Source: Acidimicrobiaceae bacterium (lineage in GTDB: Bacteria; Actinomycetota; Acidimicrobiia; Acidimicrobiales; Poriferisodalaceae). Taken from it: a stretch of 52,897 nt of DNA. A model generated the notes under the pieces. The model had not been told where the DNA came from and searched no databases. It saw only the letters and a list, made by a program, of their open reading frames with translations. The stretch spans positions 70,949 to 123,845 of the forward strand of contig PBMG01000002.1 in assembly GCA_002722565.1 (NCBI GenBank), written 5' to 3'. Shown in pieces: positions 28,003-36,803 of the stretch; the stretch's first letter is position 1, and every line of letters begins with the position of its first letter. Both the position numbers and the translations under genes were made by a program.

Positions 28003-29014
28003 TGAACTCGTCGAACGAGCTGTAGCTCTGGCCGACGAACAGCTTTTCCCGAAAGCACTCGAAGTTGATGCCGAAGGAACCGTGCCGGTTGCTCAGTTAG
28101 ATTTGATTTGTGAAGCTGGCTTTCATGGCCTGTTCGCCCCACCTGAGTTTGGTGGAATGGGTGCTTCACCTGAGACTCAATGGGCCGTTCATGAAGCAAT
28201 ATCGGGTGGTTGCTTAACAACCAGTTTTGTATGGGCTCAACATGCGGGACCCAGCAAGGCGGCGGCAGAAACTAGCGGACCTATGAAGACTCGATGGGCT
28301 GAGCCTCTTGCTAGTGGAGAAGCCAGAGGTGGAGTGGCTTTCGCTCACCTAAACCGGCCCGGGGTTCCCATACTGCGCGCGGAACCTACAGGCAGCGGGT
28401 GGCTGTTTTCTGGAACTGCTCCGTTCGTTACCGGCTGGGGTCACATTGATGTGGTTCTAACGGCTGCTCGTCATGGCGACTCGATTGTGTGGGCGATGCT
28501 TGACGCTAAGGAGTGTGAGACACTCACAAGTCGCCGTTTGTCCTTGGCGGCTATTGACTCGGCGGTCACTGTTGAGCTCAGTTTCGATAATCACCCTGTA
28601 TCAGAGAAGTCAGTAACTGCGGTGGAAGCTTTCTCTGATTGGGCGGAAAAATACCGTCACGGCTTGCGTTCGAACGGCTCGAACCCTCTTGGCGTGGCCT
28701 CACGGGCAACGAATCTGCTCGGACCAAGCCCTCTCGATCAACAGCTAAGTGACGCTCGCAACAGAATCAACTCCGCTACGTCAGAGGAGCTGCCAGAAGC
28801 TCGGGCCGTCTTGGGTGATTTATGTGTTCGTGCTACGTCGGCGTTAGTGGCGACCGTTGGAGGCTCTGCTTTGTTTGTTGAACAGCAGGCACAGCGACTG
28901 GCTAGGGAAGCTTTATTTCTCTTAGTCCAAGGCCAGACGCCACAGATCAAACATCACCACTTAAAACTCCTTACTGGCAATCGAGCTAGTGCAGAGTCAA
29001 GCGATATTGCTTGA
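27980..29014 (+). CDS. Acyl-CoA dehydrogenase-like flavoprotein, short and diverged
   Basis: This 344-residue protein has the ACAD N-terminal helical domain (GFHGLFAPPEFGGMG) and a beta domain (GWLFSGTAPFVTGWGHIDV), but lacks the usual GGTSE-type C-terminal signature. It ends instead in a helix with QAQRLAREALFLLVQGQTP. It is shorter than typical ACADs (about 380-410 residues). It could be a DszC-like flavin monooxygenase relative or a non-classical dehydrogenase subunit; the reaction is unknown. The start (ATG 27980 or 27986) overlaps the dehydrogenase gene upstream by about 20 bases, indicating coupling. Confidence 0.72.
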   Translation: MKMNQIDNELVERAVALADEQLFPKALEVDAEGTVPVAQLDLICEAGFHGLFAPPEFGGMGASPETQWAVHEAISGGCLTTSFVWAQHAGPSKAAAETSGPMKTRWAEPLASGEARGGVAFAHLNRPGVPILRAEPTGSGWLFSGTAPFVTGWGHIDVVLTAARHGDSIVWAMLDAKECETLTSRRLSLAAIDSAVTVELSFDNHPVSEKSVTAVEAFSDWAEKYRHGLRSNGSNPLGVASRATNLLGPSPLDQQLSDARNRINSATSEELPEARAVLGDLCVRATSALVATVGGSALFVEQQAQRLAREALFLLVQGQTPQIKHHHLKLLTGNRASAESSDIA

Positions 29015-29128
29015 AGATTCGTTACTACTTAGTGACACTTTGTTGATTGGGCTTCTACGGAACCACTGCATTAATCAACTCGTTGCTGTTCGATCGCTCT
29101 AAGCAGTTTCTTGAGTACCGAAATAGCG

Positions 29129-29497
29129 ATGGGTACTAGCCTCATGCGCATGAGTGAACTCCAGATCGGTCAATTATTCAGCGACAACGTCGAAGTAACT
29201 GACGACATGTCGCCGCCCCACCTCCCAAACAAAGTGCTCTCCACACCGGACATGGTTCGACTGATAGAGGGGACCTGTCTTTTCGGGGTGCAGAGTTATC
29301 TAGAAAGTGACCAAACAACGGTTGGGATCCATGTATGTGTAAGCCATTCAGCAGCGGTCGCTTCGGGTGAGGAAGTCGTTGTGGCAGCTGAACTTGCAGA
29401 GATCGACCGCAAGCGGCTCGTATTCAATATCAGGGTAACCCACGGTGAGGTTTTGGTATCCGAGGGCACTCACCAACGGTTCATAGTTGGTGGTTAA
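29129..29497 (+). CDS. Hotdog-fold thioesterase, FlK-like
   Basis: This protein of about 122 residues has a single hotdog domain of the fluoroacetyl-CoA thioesterase (FlK) type. STPDMVRLIEGTCLFGVQSYLE is followed by VGIHVCVSHSAAVASGEEVVV, with the Thr, Glu and His positions typical of the FlK active site. It would hydrolyse an acyl-CoA thioester; most relatives are not fluoroacetate-specific. The start is uncertain: the frame is open from TTG 29111, with ATG codons at 29129, 29144 and 29150, none with a clear ribosome site. It follows the ACAD-like gene by about 110 bases. Confidence 0.75.
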   Translation: MGTSLMRMSELQIGQLFSDNVEVTDDMSPPHLPNKVLSTPDMVRLIEGTCLFGVQSYLESDQTTVGIHVCVSHSAAVASGEEVVVAAELAEIDRKRLVFNIRVTHGEVLVSEGTHQRFIVGG

Positions 29498-29529
29498 AAC
29501 CAGAATTTGGGTTAACTCCGTGTAGCTGC

Positions 29530-30504
29530 CTACGGCTCAATAACAATCTTGCCAATAGATTTACGGTCGATCAGACTTCTCAAAGCTTCCGAGGCTCCGT
29601 CTAATCCATAGGTAGCCGAAATGTGTGGCCTGAGGTCACCACTATCTACCCATTGCAGGAGATCTTCGGCTATTTCGTTTGCCAGTTCAGGGTCACGTGC
29701 TGTCATGGCCCCATAGAAAACGCCCACTATTTGGCAACTCTTCAACAACGTTAAATTTAAAGGTATCGAGGGGATTCCCGCAGTGAAGCCGATGACCAAG
29801 AAACGTCCTTCCCATGCAATCGCTCGAAGAGCTTGTTCTGCGTAGTCGCCACCAACGACGTCATACACAACGTCTACTCCGGCACCGTCTGTTAGCTCTT
29901 TGGCTCTGTCCTTGAGACTCTCTTGCCCATAATTGATTGTGTCATCGGCACCCCGTTCTCTGCAGAGATCCAGCTTTTCCTCCGTGGAGGCCGCTGCGAT
30001 AACCCTCGCTCCCATAAGCTTTCCGATTTCAACAGCGGATAACCCTACGTGGCCCCCTGCTCCTAGAACTAGAAGTGTTTCTCCCTTTTGTAGGTTGCCG
30101 CGTTGCTTTAATCCGTAATAGGTAGTTCCGTGGGCATAGAGCAATCCGGTGGAATCGGCAAAACTCACTCCGTCGGGCAAAGTTCGCGCTGCTGCTGCTT
30201 TGGCAACTGCGAATTCCGCATAACCACCAACCGCTCCTAGACCACAGACAACTCGAGTGCCTGTCTCTATGTTGTCCACTCCTTCACCTAAAGCAGTGAC
30301 AACTCCAGCTACTTCAGAACCGGGAACGTATGGTAAATCAGCTTTGAACTGGTATTTGTCCTCCAACATCAATGTGTCGGGAAAGGTTACCGGTGCCGCC
30401 TTTACCTCTATGAGGATTTCTCCAGGTCCAGGTGTCGGATCGGGTATCTCGCTCACTACCAAATCTTCTGGTGGTCCAAATTGATTACATAAGACTGCTC
30501 TCAT
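29530..30504 (-). CDS. Quinone oxidoreductase-like MDR-family dehydrogenase
   Basis: This 324-residue medium-chain dehydrogenase/reductase has no zinc-site cysteine cluster and matches the NADPH:quinone oxidoreductase branch. It has the start MRAVLCNQFGPPEDL, GSEVAGVV, the TTYYGL region, and the NADPH-binding LVLGAGGHVGLSAVEI near residue 145. It would reduce quinones or enoyl/enone compounds with NADPH. It is a single gene converging with the thioesterase gene; the downstream gap is about 30 bases. Confidence 0.9.
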   Translation of the reverse strand: MRAVLCNQFGPPEDLVVSEIPDPTPGPGEILIEVKAAPVTFPDTLMLEDKYQFKADLPYVPGSEVAGVVTALGEGVDNIETGTRVVCGLGAVGGYAEFAVAKAAAARTLPDGVSFADSTGLLYAHGTTYYGLKQRGNLQKGETLLVLGAGGHVGLSAVEIGKLMGARVIAAASTEEKLDLCRERGADDTINYGQESLKDRAKELTDGAGVDVVYDVVGGDYAEQALRAIAWEGRFLVIGFTAGIPSIPLNLTLLKSCQIVGVFYGAMTARDPELANEIAEDLLQWVDSGDLRPHISATYGLDGASEALRSLIDRKSIGKIVIEP

Positions 30505-30594
30505 AGTTGATCAACTTAGTGGCTCGCTGCAGATCAACGTTGTGAAAACACATATGCGATCGAGCGCCCTCTTCGGCGCAACTGCACTGTGGGC

Positions 30595-31068
30595 CTAGTT
30601 CGAAAGAGTGTTTCCGTAGACCTCGGTTTCAAACCAGTCACAGAATTCTTGATCTCGCGTGATTTTCCAATGATCCCATGTCGCTCTTCCGACTGGTGAA
30701 AGGAAAGCACCCAATCGAATCAGTTGCATACGCATATCAACATGCATTCGTCCAACTAGCCCTTCTTTCCACGCGTCATAGGTATCGAACAGGTCGATAA
30801 GGTCCGCGCCCAACAAGTTGAGGGCACGAAAATATTCTTCCCCCTGTAAGTCGTCGCCAGACCAGTCCTTTACTAGGAACTCACTGAAGCTTGCGTCTCG
30901 GGAGATCGCAAAATATCGGTCGTAAAGTCGATCTGTTAGGCCATGACCGAACTGGGTCCGACTGTGTTGCAACGTCTGACGAGCTTCAGCGCCAATGAAA
31001 ACAATCGATAACGAAAGAATTACTGCTTCCAATATTTGTGCCCAGTTGGCAATTTGGTCAAGTGTCAA
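30595..31068 (-). CDS. Small membrane-anchored protein of unknown function
   Basis: I do not recognise a named family for this 157-residue protein. It has one N-terminal hydrophobic helix (ILEAVILSLSIVFIGAEAR) and then a charged, mostly helical domain with many Trp, Tyr and Phe residues. Similar one-helix proteins with the WAQILEA.....V pattern are common hypothetical proteins in marine bacteria, from memory. The start is TTG at 31068 with AAGGA about seven bases upstream. A second small membrane protein gene lies 25 bases upstream on the same strand, so they may form a pair. Confidence 0.65.
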   Translation of the reverse strand: MTLDQIANWAQILEAVILSLSIVFIGAEARQTLQHSRTQFGHGLTDRLYDRYFAISRDASFSEFLVKDWSGDDLQGEEYFRALNLLGADLIDLFDTYDAWKEGLVGRMHVDMRMQLIRLGAFLSPVGRATWDHWKITRDQEFCDWFETEVYGNTLSN

Positions 31069-31093
31069 TTGATGGTCCTTGTCATCTTGGTCT

Positions 31094-31270
31094 CTATGTT
31101 CGGCTGAGGCGCTTGACTACATAACGGGAGCCAAGATCTATGAGGGCGAACAGAATCGCTCCGATGACAAGCTCCAAGAGGCCGCCGCCATTAGCCAATA
31201 TGAAAACAGCGACGAGCGCAGCAACGATGGGTCGAGTTAAGTAACGCACAGTTTTAGTGAACCATGACAA
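31094..31270 (-). CDS. Small two-helix membrane protein of unknown function
   Basis: This short frame encodes about 58 residues from TTG 31270, with two hydrophobic helices (PIVAALVAVFILANGGG and LVIGAILFALIDLG) and a basic C-terminus. The open frame extends to 31348, but that would run across the start of the divergent aminotransferase, so an internal start (31270 or 31252) is more likely; neither has a strong ribosome site. The TM-loop-TM shape with a charged tail recalls holins and other small membrane proteins, but I assign no function. It precedes another small membrane protein gene. Confidence 0.5.
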   Translation of the reverse strand: MSWFTKTVRYLTRPIVAALVAVFILANGGGLLELVIGAILFALIDLGSRYVVKRLSRT

Positions 31271-31305
31271 GCACCTGAAAACGGGGATGGAAGTAGTGTT
31301 TGGCC

Positions 31306-32574
31306 ATGGATATTTCTCGTTTTCCGCTCGTGCCAGGCTCATCTCCAATTCTGGTCACCCACAACGAGGGCGTGTGGTTCCACACGTCGGACGGTCGTCA
31401 AATACTTGATGCCGGTGGTGGAGCAATTGTCACGAACATCGGCCATGGTAGGCAAGAGATAGCTCGGGTCGCGGCTGAAGCTTTAGGCCAGTTGGATTAT
31501 GTAGTACCTATCTTTGCAACTGAAGCCCGTGTCGCATTGGTTGAAGAAGTAAGCGACCACTGGCTACCAGACGCTTCATGGCGGTGTGTCTTTGTTAGCG
31601 GTGGTTCTGAGTCGGTGGATGCCGCTATCCGAGTCGCTCAACTCCATCATGTTGCATGCGGTAGAACCAAAAGACACAAGGTGATTGGGCGTGACGTCTC
31701 CTACCACGGAGCCACAATGGGGGCTTTGGCGGTTGGTTCACATGATCGGAGACGCAAGGGCTTGGAGCAGTTACTGCCTTCTATGCCTAAGACCAGTCAT
31801 TACGACCCCGACCAGCTAGAAAAAGTGATCGAGCTAGAGGGTGCTGAGACCATCAGCGCGTTTATAGGGGAACCCGTTATAGGGGCTGCTGCCGGTGCCT
31901 ATGTGCCACCGGATGATTACTGGACGCGGATCTCGGAGATATGTGCCAAGCATGACATTCTTGTGATCGCTGATGAAGTGATGACTGGTTTCGGTCGACT
32001 TGGGACAAAAATGGGGCACGAGGCGCTTGGGTTTACGCCCGACATCATCGCTGCAGGGAAAGGGCTCGGTGGCGGTTACGTCCCAATCGGAGGTGTCTAT
32101 TGTCGCCCCGACGTCGTTGAACCAATAGGCAAAACAGACCTGGCCTTAATGTTTTATACATTTGCCGGCCAGGATCTCTGTTGTTCCGTGGCAGCCAAAG
32201 TGCTTGAGATAGTGAGAACAGAGAACTTGTTGGATCGAGCAGCTGTTATGGGCGAAGCGTTACGGAAGCGGCTCGAAGACGAATTTCGAGATCACCCCAA
32301 TGTCGAAGATATTCGAGGGCGGGGTCTGTTGCAGGGCCTCGGCCTTGTCGCTAATCGGGAAACGGGCGAGCCGTTTCCGCGATCAGCGGCCTTTGCTGAT
32401 TCAGTAGCCAATGCTGCGCTTAACAACGGGGTTTGGATTTATCCGTCTGGGTCTGGGGTGTTCGATGACGCTGTCATGTTTGGACCTCCATTCATCGTTG
32501 AAGAAAGTCACCTAGACGAAATGGTTCATGCCACTCGGCTAGCAATCGACAGTGTCGCTGAGAGTTTGAGTTAG
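31306..32574 (+). CDS. Class III aminotransferase (aspartate aminotransferase family)
   Basis: This 422-residue PLP enzyme has VSGGSESVDAAIR, the cofactor aspartate in VIADEVMTGFGRLG (Asp223) and the Schiff-base lysine in AAGKGLGGGYVPIGG (Lys252). These are the marks of omega-amino acid and related transaminases. It would transfer the amino group of an omega-amine, beta-amino acid or similar substrate to a keto acid. ATG 31306 is used; a TTG lies two codons upstream. It is alone on this strand, with converging cupin and DinB-like genes downstream. Confidence 0.9.
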   Translation: MDISRFPLVPGSSPILVTHNEGVWFHTSDGRQILDAGGGAIVTNIGHGRQEIARVAAEALGQLDYVVPIFATEARVALVEEVSDHWLPDASWRCVFVSGGSESVDAAIRVAQLHHVACGRTKRHKVIGRDVSYHGATMGALAVGSHDRRRKGLEQLLPSMPKTSHYDPDQLEKVIELEGAETISAFIGEPVIGAAAGAYVPPDDYWTRISEICAKHDILVIADEVMTGFGRLGTKMGHEALGFTPDIIAAGKGLGGGYVPIGGVYCRPDVVEPIGKTDLALMFYTFAGQDLCCSVAAKVLEIVRTENLLDRAAVMGEALRKRLEDEFRDHPNVEDIRGRGLLQGLGLVANRETGEPFPRSAAFADSVANAALNNGVWIYPSGSGVFDDAVMFGPPFIVEESHLDEMVHATRLAIDSVAESLS

Positions 32575-32580
32575 GTGATG

Positions 32581-32976
32581 CTATGCGGGCGGTTCGCAGG
32601 GAATAGTTTCCATTTGCGCAGGCGCGACCACTTCAAGAGCTTCGAAGTCAGGCGAGCAGCTGATCTCATTGTGGACCATACCTGACGGTATCGATAACGC
32701 TGCTCCAGCGGCAACCCGTTCAGAACGTCCGCCTTCGAACTCGAGATCTACCCAGCCGTTCAACACATACACGAACTGCAAGTCGCATTGGTGATAGTGC
32801 CATCCTGTTGTCTCCATGACATCTGTCGCTCGCATCACCTGAGCGCGATAATCGCCATTGGTTAGGTCGCTTAAACCAGTGTCGCGGTATTCGAAGAATG
32901 AACGTCGACCTGTCTTACCAAATTCTGCTTCGTCGAGTTGCTGACAAAGTAGTTGAGCTATTGACGGTGCTTCCAT
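32581..32976 (-). CDS. Cupin-domain protein
   Basis: This 131-residue single-domain cupin has the first metal motif as WHYHQCDLQFVYVLNG (two His and a Gln in place of the usual Glu) and the second as SIPSGMVHN with a His. Small cupins may be isomerases, dioxygenases or ligand sensors, so no reaction is assigned. The start ATG at 32976 has a clear GGAGG site. It lies 38 bases after a DinB-like gene on the same strand, and 7 bases from the converging aminotransferase. Confidence 0.85.
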   Translation of the reverse strand: MEAPSIAQLLCQQLDEAEFGKTGRRSFFEYRDTGLSDLTNGDYRAQVMRATDVMETTGWHYHQCDLQFVYVLNGWVDLEFEGGRSERVAAGAALSIPSGMVHNEISCSPDFEALEVVAPAQMETIPCEPPA

Positions 32977-33014
32977 TTTTTTCCTCCGGTTCTATTTGAC
33001 CACAAGATCAGCGC

Positions 33015-33755
33015 TTAAATCTGCAAAAGACGTTGATGCTCATCGAGGAGTTCTGTATTTCCAAAAGTTTCTAGTACTGAATGGCTCTGTCGATTCCACA
33101 CGAATAGGAGTAAATCGCTGGCTCGCCCTCGAGCAGCTACATCGCCCTTCCCATGTTTTTTTTCGACGATAACTCCTGCTTCATTTCGGGTAATCATCCA
33201 CTCTCCGTCAGCGTCAGTTGCGTGAAGGTGGACAGAGCCATCACCTGAGAAAGCTGTGCTTAAACGCTCTTCGACAAAGAAGTCATAAAATTCGTCGACA
33301 CCATCTACAGCCAAATCAGGGTTGATGGGTTGACTATCACCGTAGGCCGCTTCTATGTCCCAGCGATGCATCTCGGCTTCTTGGGTCATTCGGCGCATCC
33401 AAAACTTGGCTGTATCTGTTTGCTTGCTTGATGTCCAGACCTCTTCGTCCTCTTGGTGGCTCCATATGGTCGCATCTAGTGTTTCGGCGACTTCCGTAAA
33501 CCACTGACCAAGATCAGACTTGTCGGGCTGGTTGGCTGGGTCATTAGCCCATGGAGCTACACCTTGATCGCTGATAGGGGCGCCCTGGGTGATTGATTGA
33601 CCTACAAATGAAAAGACCAGCCCCACATGAACTAAAGCTTCGCCTGCATCCCAGTTCCTAATGTGTGGAATATGAGCTTGGAGATCTTCATTGGCAAGCT
33701 CCGCTATCCGTTGGGTGGATTTCCTAAATGAGGTTCTGTAAAGGTCGGGGGTCAA
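33015..33755 (-). CDS. Maleylpyruvate isomerase-like mycothiol-dependent family protein (TIGR03083-type)
   Basis: This 246-residue protein has an N-terminal DinB-like helical domain with NWDAGEALVHVG and the metal-site helix RRMTQEAEMHRWDIE (Glu and His, residues about 121-135). The C-terminal domain resembles the SCP2-like part of mycothiol-dependent maleylpyruvate isomerases. It may isomerise or transfer using mycothiol; the substrate is unknown. The start codon is TTG at 33755 with AAGGAG eight bases upstream, so it is well supported. It lies between the tandem CoA-transferase and the cupin gene on the same strand. Confidence 0.82.
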   Translation of the reverse strand: MTPDLYRTSFRKSTQRIAELANEDLQAHIPHIRNWDAGEALVHVGLVFSFVGQSITQGAPISDQGVAPWANDPANQPDKSDLGQWFTEVAETLDATIWSHQEDEEVWTSSKQTDTAKFWMRRMTQEAEMHRWDIEAAYGDSQPINPDLAVDGVDEFYDFFVEERLSTAFSGDGSVHLHATDADGEWMITRNEAGVIVEKKHGKGDVAARGRASDLLLFVWNRQSHSVLETFGNTELLDEHQRLLQI

Positions 33756-33785
33756 TAGTTCGCTCCTTAAAAACCTGTGAAAAAC

Positions 33786-36167
33786 TCATGTGAAGATACC
33801 AGCCGCTATGAGTTCTGCGGCTTGGTCTGGGTCACGACCAAGGATGTCTGTGAGGACTTCATACAAATGTTCGCCGGCAGGGGGTGCTGCCCATCGAGCA
33901 CCTCCTGGAGTTCGCGAGAGGTGTATGGCTGAGTCTTCGATCCAAACTTGCCCGTGGTGAGGGTGGCTTACTTGACTGAACGCTTTTCGGTGCCGTAGTT
34001 GCGGGTCTTCAGCAACTTCGGGTGCATAGAGAACTCTATGAGCTGGCACTTTTCGTTGCTGCAGCACTAATTCAGCTTCGGTGCCGTCTTGTCGGCTGCT
34101 CCATTCAGTAATTAAGGCTTCGATTTCGTCGTTGCGTTGCCGTCGTTCTTCATAACTCAGTGACGCTAGATCTCGTGCGCCTATTACTTCAGCCAATGCC
34201 TCCCAATGGGCTTGTGTTTCGCATGCAACAGCGATCCATCGATCATCTCCGATTACCGGGTAGGCGCCATGTGGACAGAAGTTAAAGTCCTTGTTGCCGA
34301 TTCGGCCGCCTTCAACTCCGTTGATTTCGTCATGCAGAAAAGCTGGACTCAACAATTGAGCTGCTGCTTCCATCTGCGAGTAGTCGATGTGCTGACCTCG
34401 ACCTGATCGTTCTCGCTTGTCTAGAGCCGAAAGGACGAGGGCCACTGTCAGGCGAGGAGAGATATAGTCGGAGTAAGCACCAAAAGGTCCACACGGTTGC
34501 CTATCAGGCCATCCACCAAACGGGAAAAATCCTGCGACGGCTGCTCCGATGTTCCCAAATCCAGATATTTCCCTGATCGGACCTGTTTGGCCCATAAGCG
34601 AGGTTGAGACCATGATTAATTCTGGGTTGATCTTTTCTAGTTCCTCATAGCCAAGGCCCATACGTCCAATAACTCCGACCGAATAAGATTCGATTAAAAC
34701 ATCAGCCCACTGAACGAGTTCCTTCATGATTTCGATCGATCGTGGATCTCGGAGGTCGATAGCGAGGGAACGCTTTGAAGCGTTAATAGAGAGGTAACTG
34801 AGGGAGCTATCTGCTCCAGCTTCGTTGTCGACAAAGGGGCCAGCCCCACGCATGATGCAAGGCTTGAGTTCAGACTCAATTCGTAACACATCAGCACCAA
34901 AATCACCCATGATGCGAGATGCATATGGGCCGGCAATAGCCCACGTCATGTCTAAAATTTTTATGCCGCTCAAGGGTTCAACCGCGCCGACTGTGGCGGT
35001 AGCGGCAGGTGTCTCGCTCGTCTGTCGTTGTTGGAAGTTGTGTTGATTAAGTCGGGGCGGAGCTATGTCTGTTACGAGAGTCGCATCCGAAAGTCGCGCT
35101 ATCGGTCCGGCGAACCTAACTCCCTCGATGGAGCGCCAAAAATCTCTTTCGGCTGCATGTTCCATGTCCAAAAGTTCACGAGTTGTTGTTATAGGGCCAA
35201 GCAAGAGGTTTCGATCTAACGCCCCAGATAAGAGCTCTGCCTTGGTTTTCGTTTTAGTGAATTCATTTATGACTTCGGCTCCTCGATTTAATAGCTCGGG
35301 GGCATCGGGATCAGAGAGCAGTTGGGTTCCAAATCCAACCCAGTCCACGTCTCGGAACTCCGCAGGGCACATCCCTTCTTCTTCCATCCATTCGAAAAGC
35401 CGAGTGTTGTACGGGCCGACTGTGGGGCCAACTAGGAAGACAATCGACACATGGCCATCGGCAGCTTCATATACCAATTTCAATGTGATTGGTCCTATTT
35501 CCGCACCCCCGGAAAGCCGACGCGTGCTGGGCGCACCCGCGAACGGGTAGAGCATCTGGTATTGGGAAGCAATCAAATAGCTGTGTTGAGCCGCTACATC
35601 AACGTGTTGCCCCGTCCCAGAAGATTCGCGCTCTCTCAATGCCAGCAAGATCCCACACAGGGCGTCGGAAGCGGCGAAATGCCAGGTCTGTGGGACAGAT
35701 AATCTGACCGGAGCGCGATCTCGGTCCCCGGTAATACCCATAGTCCCGCTAGCAGCGGTGTTGATGATGTCGCTCGCCGCCCAGTCAGATTTCGGGCCGG
35801 TTTCACCAAATCCTGAGATACAGGCGGTCACCAGATGCGGATGTCTCTGACCTAGCGACTCTAGGTCTACTGTTCTTGGGTCTGAGACCACAACAGCGTC
35901 TGATGTTGCAGCAAGATCTTCGAATCTTTGAACATCTTGGCGTCGATCGAAATCCAGTACCAAAGACTGCTTCGCTCGGTTATAGGCCCAATGGGTTAAT
36001 GACTTCTCTATGTCTTGGGTTTCTCCGGCGAAGGGTCCCTGATATCGGGATCGCTGCCCTTCCGGTGGCTCGATAGCTATTACTTCAGCCCCTAACTGAG
36101 CCAAGATCATGCCGCAGAAGTGACCCCTGTCGTCGGTTAGGTCAAGAATTCGAAAACGTTCTAGCAC
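33786..36167 (-). CDS. Tandem (two-domain) class III CoA-transferase, N-terminal half lacking catalytic Asp
   Basis: This 793-residue protein contains two CaiB/BaiF-type domains joined by a linker near 380-400. The second domain keeps the catalytic aspartate (Asp567 in GAYSDYIS, 14 residues before the AL of SALDKRERSG). At the same place in the first domain stands Trp162 (VPQTWHF), so that half is probably inactive. Single-domain members work as interlaced dimers, so the fusion may form a built-in heterodimer. DMSP CoA-transferase/lyase DddD has the same two-domain plan, but I do not claim that function. A close paralogue lies at 47787-50201. The gene precedes a DinB-like gene. Confidence 0.9.
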   Translation of the reverse strand: MLERFRILDLTDDRGHFCGMILAQLGAEVIAIEPPEGQRSRYQGPFAGETQDIEKSLTHWAYNRAKQSLVLDFDRRQDVQRFEDLAATSDAVVVSDPRTVDLESLGQRHPHLVTACISGFGETGPKSDWAASDIINTAASGTMGITGDRDRAPVRLSVPQTWHFAASDALCGILLALRERESSGTGQHVDVAAQHSYLIASQYQMLYPFAGAPSTRRLSGGAEIGPITLKLVYEAADGHVSIVFLVGPTVGPYNTRLFEWMEEEGMCPAEFRDVDWVGFGTQLLSDPDAPELLNRGAEVINEFTKTKTKAELLSGALDRNLLLGPITTTRELLDMEHAAERDFWRSIEGVRFAGPIARLSDATLVTDIAPPRLNQHNFQQRQTSETPAATATVGAVEPLSGIKILDMTWAIAGPYASRIMGDFGADVLRIESELKPCIMRGAGPFVDNEAGADSSLSYLSINASKRSLAIDLRDPRSIEIMKELVQWADVLIESYSVGVIGRMGLGYEELEKINPELIMVSTSLMGQTGPIREISGFGNIGAAVAGFFPFGGWPDRQPCGPFGAYSDYISPRLTVALVLSALDKRERSGRGQHIDYSQMEAAAQLLSPAFLHDEINGVEGGRIGNKDFNFCPHGAYPVIGDDRWIAVACETQAHWEALAEVIGARDLASLSYEERRQRNDEIEALITEWSSRQDGTEAELVLQQRKVPAHRVLYAPEVAEDPQLRHRKAFSQVSHPHHGQVWIEDSAIHLSRTPGGARWAAPPAGEHLYEVLTDILGRDPDQAAELIAAGIFT

Positions 36168-36248
36168 CCAGCAACCCCCCGGTTTGTTTGCAAGACATCA
36201 CGATTAATTTGATTGGTGTGGTGAGAACGCTATCTAAGTTCAGCCGAC

Positions 36249-36662
36249 CTATGCCAGAGGCAATGAGTAGGTTCCCTGCGCAACAGAAACCTTTTTCTCT
36301 TCACTATCGCACCACAGCGACACCGACCCAACGACACTTCGTCGGCTGATGGAGTCAAGTTTGGCTCGCGCAAACAGCTTCTCGCCAAGCGCGGGCCGCA
36401 GGTACCTAATCGAAAGCTCGCTCGTCACAGTCATCTCTTGAAGCTGTCGGGTAGCGCTCAACGCCAAAAACCAAAGGGCACCATCAGCTAAACGGAACTG
36501 GTCAGGTCCAGAAATATAACCTCCGGGGCGTCGAGCAACATCCGTCAAGTCATACTCGGCTACCGCGAATTCTTCACCGATGTCGATACACCGGCTACCC
36601 AACTCTGGGAAACAACCGGCGACGAACAGATTGATTGTTTCTGCGCTTATTTCATCAGACAC
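36249..36662 (-). CDS. Hotdog-fold thioesterase, PaaI-like
   Basis: This 137-residue single hotdog domain has the GGYISGPDQFRLADGALWFLALSA helix-strand unit where PaaI-type thioesterases carry their catalytic Asp/Asn, and SELSIRYLRPAL in the following strand. It would cleave an acyl-CoA thioester. The start is GTG at 36662 with no obvious ribosome site. It lies about 80 bases upstream of the tandem CoA-transferase on the same strand, so one enzyme may load CoA and the other release it (inference). Confidence 0.8.
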   Translation of the reverse strand: MSDEISAETINLFVAGCFPELGSRCIDIGEEFAVAEYDLTDVARRPGGYISGPDQFRLADGALWFLALSATRQLQEMTVTSELSIRYLRPALGEKLFARAKLDSISRRSVVGSVSLWCDSEEKKVSVAQGTYSLPLA

Positions 36663-36803
36663 GCCATGACTTTAGACCATTGACCGTGCAGAAACTTAAG
36701 AGCTACGTATGGCTTGAATGCACGTTCTAGACCCGTCCGATCCCTTACTATCTTTACGTACACACAGTACTTAACTACCTGTTTTCTAAGCCAAGGAATG
36801 GAC

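Noticed and set aside
33786-36167. Firm DddD (DMSP lyase) annotation of the tandem CoA-transferase
   Set aside because: The architecture fits, but no DMSP-specific residues or neighbours (such as a DMSP transporter or Ddd regulators) are seen, so only the fold is reported.
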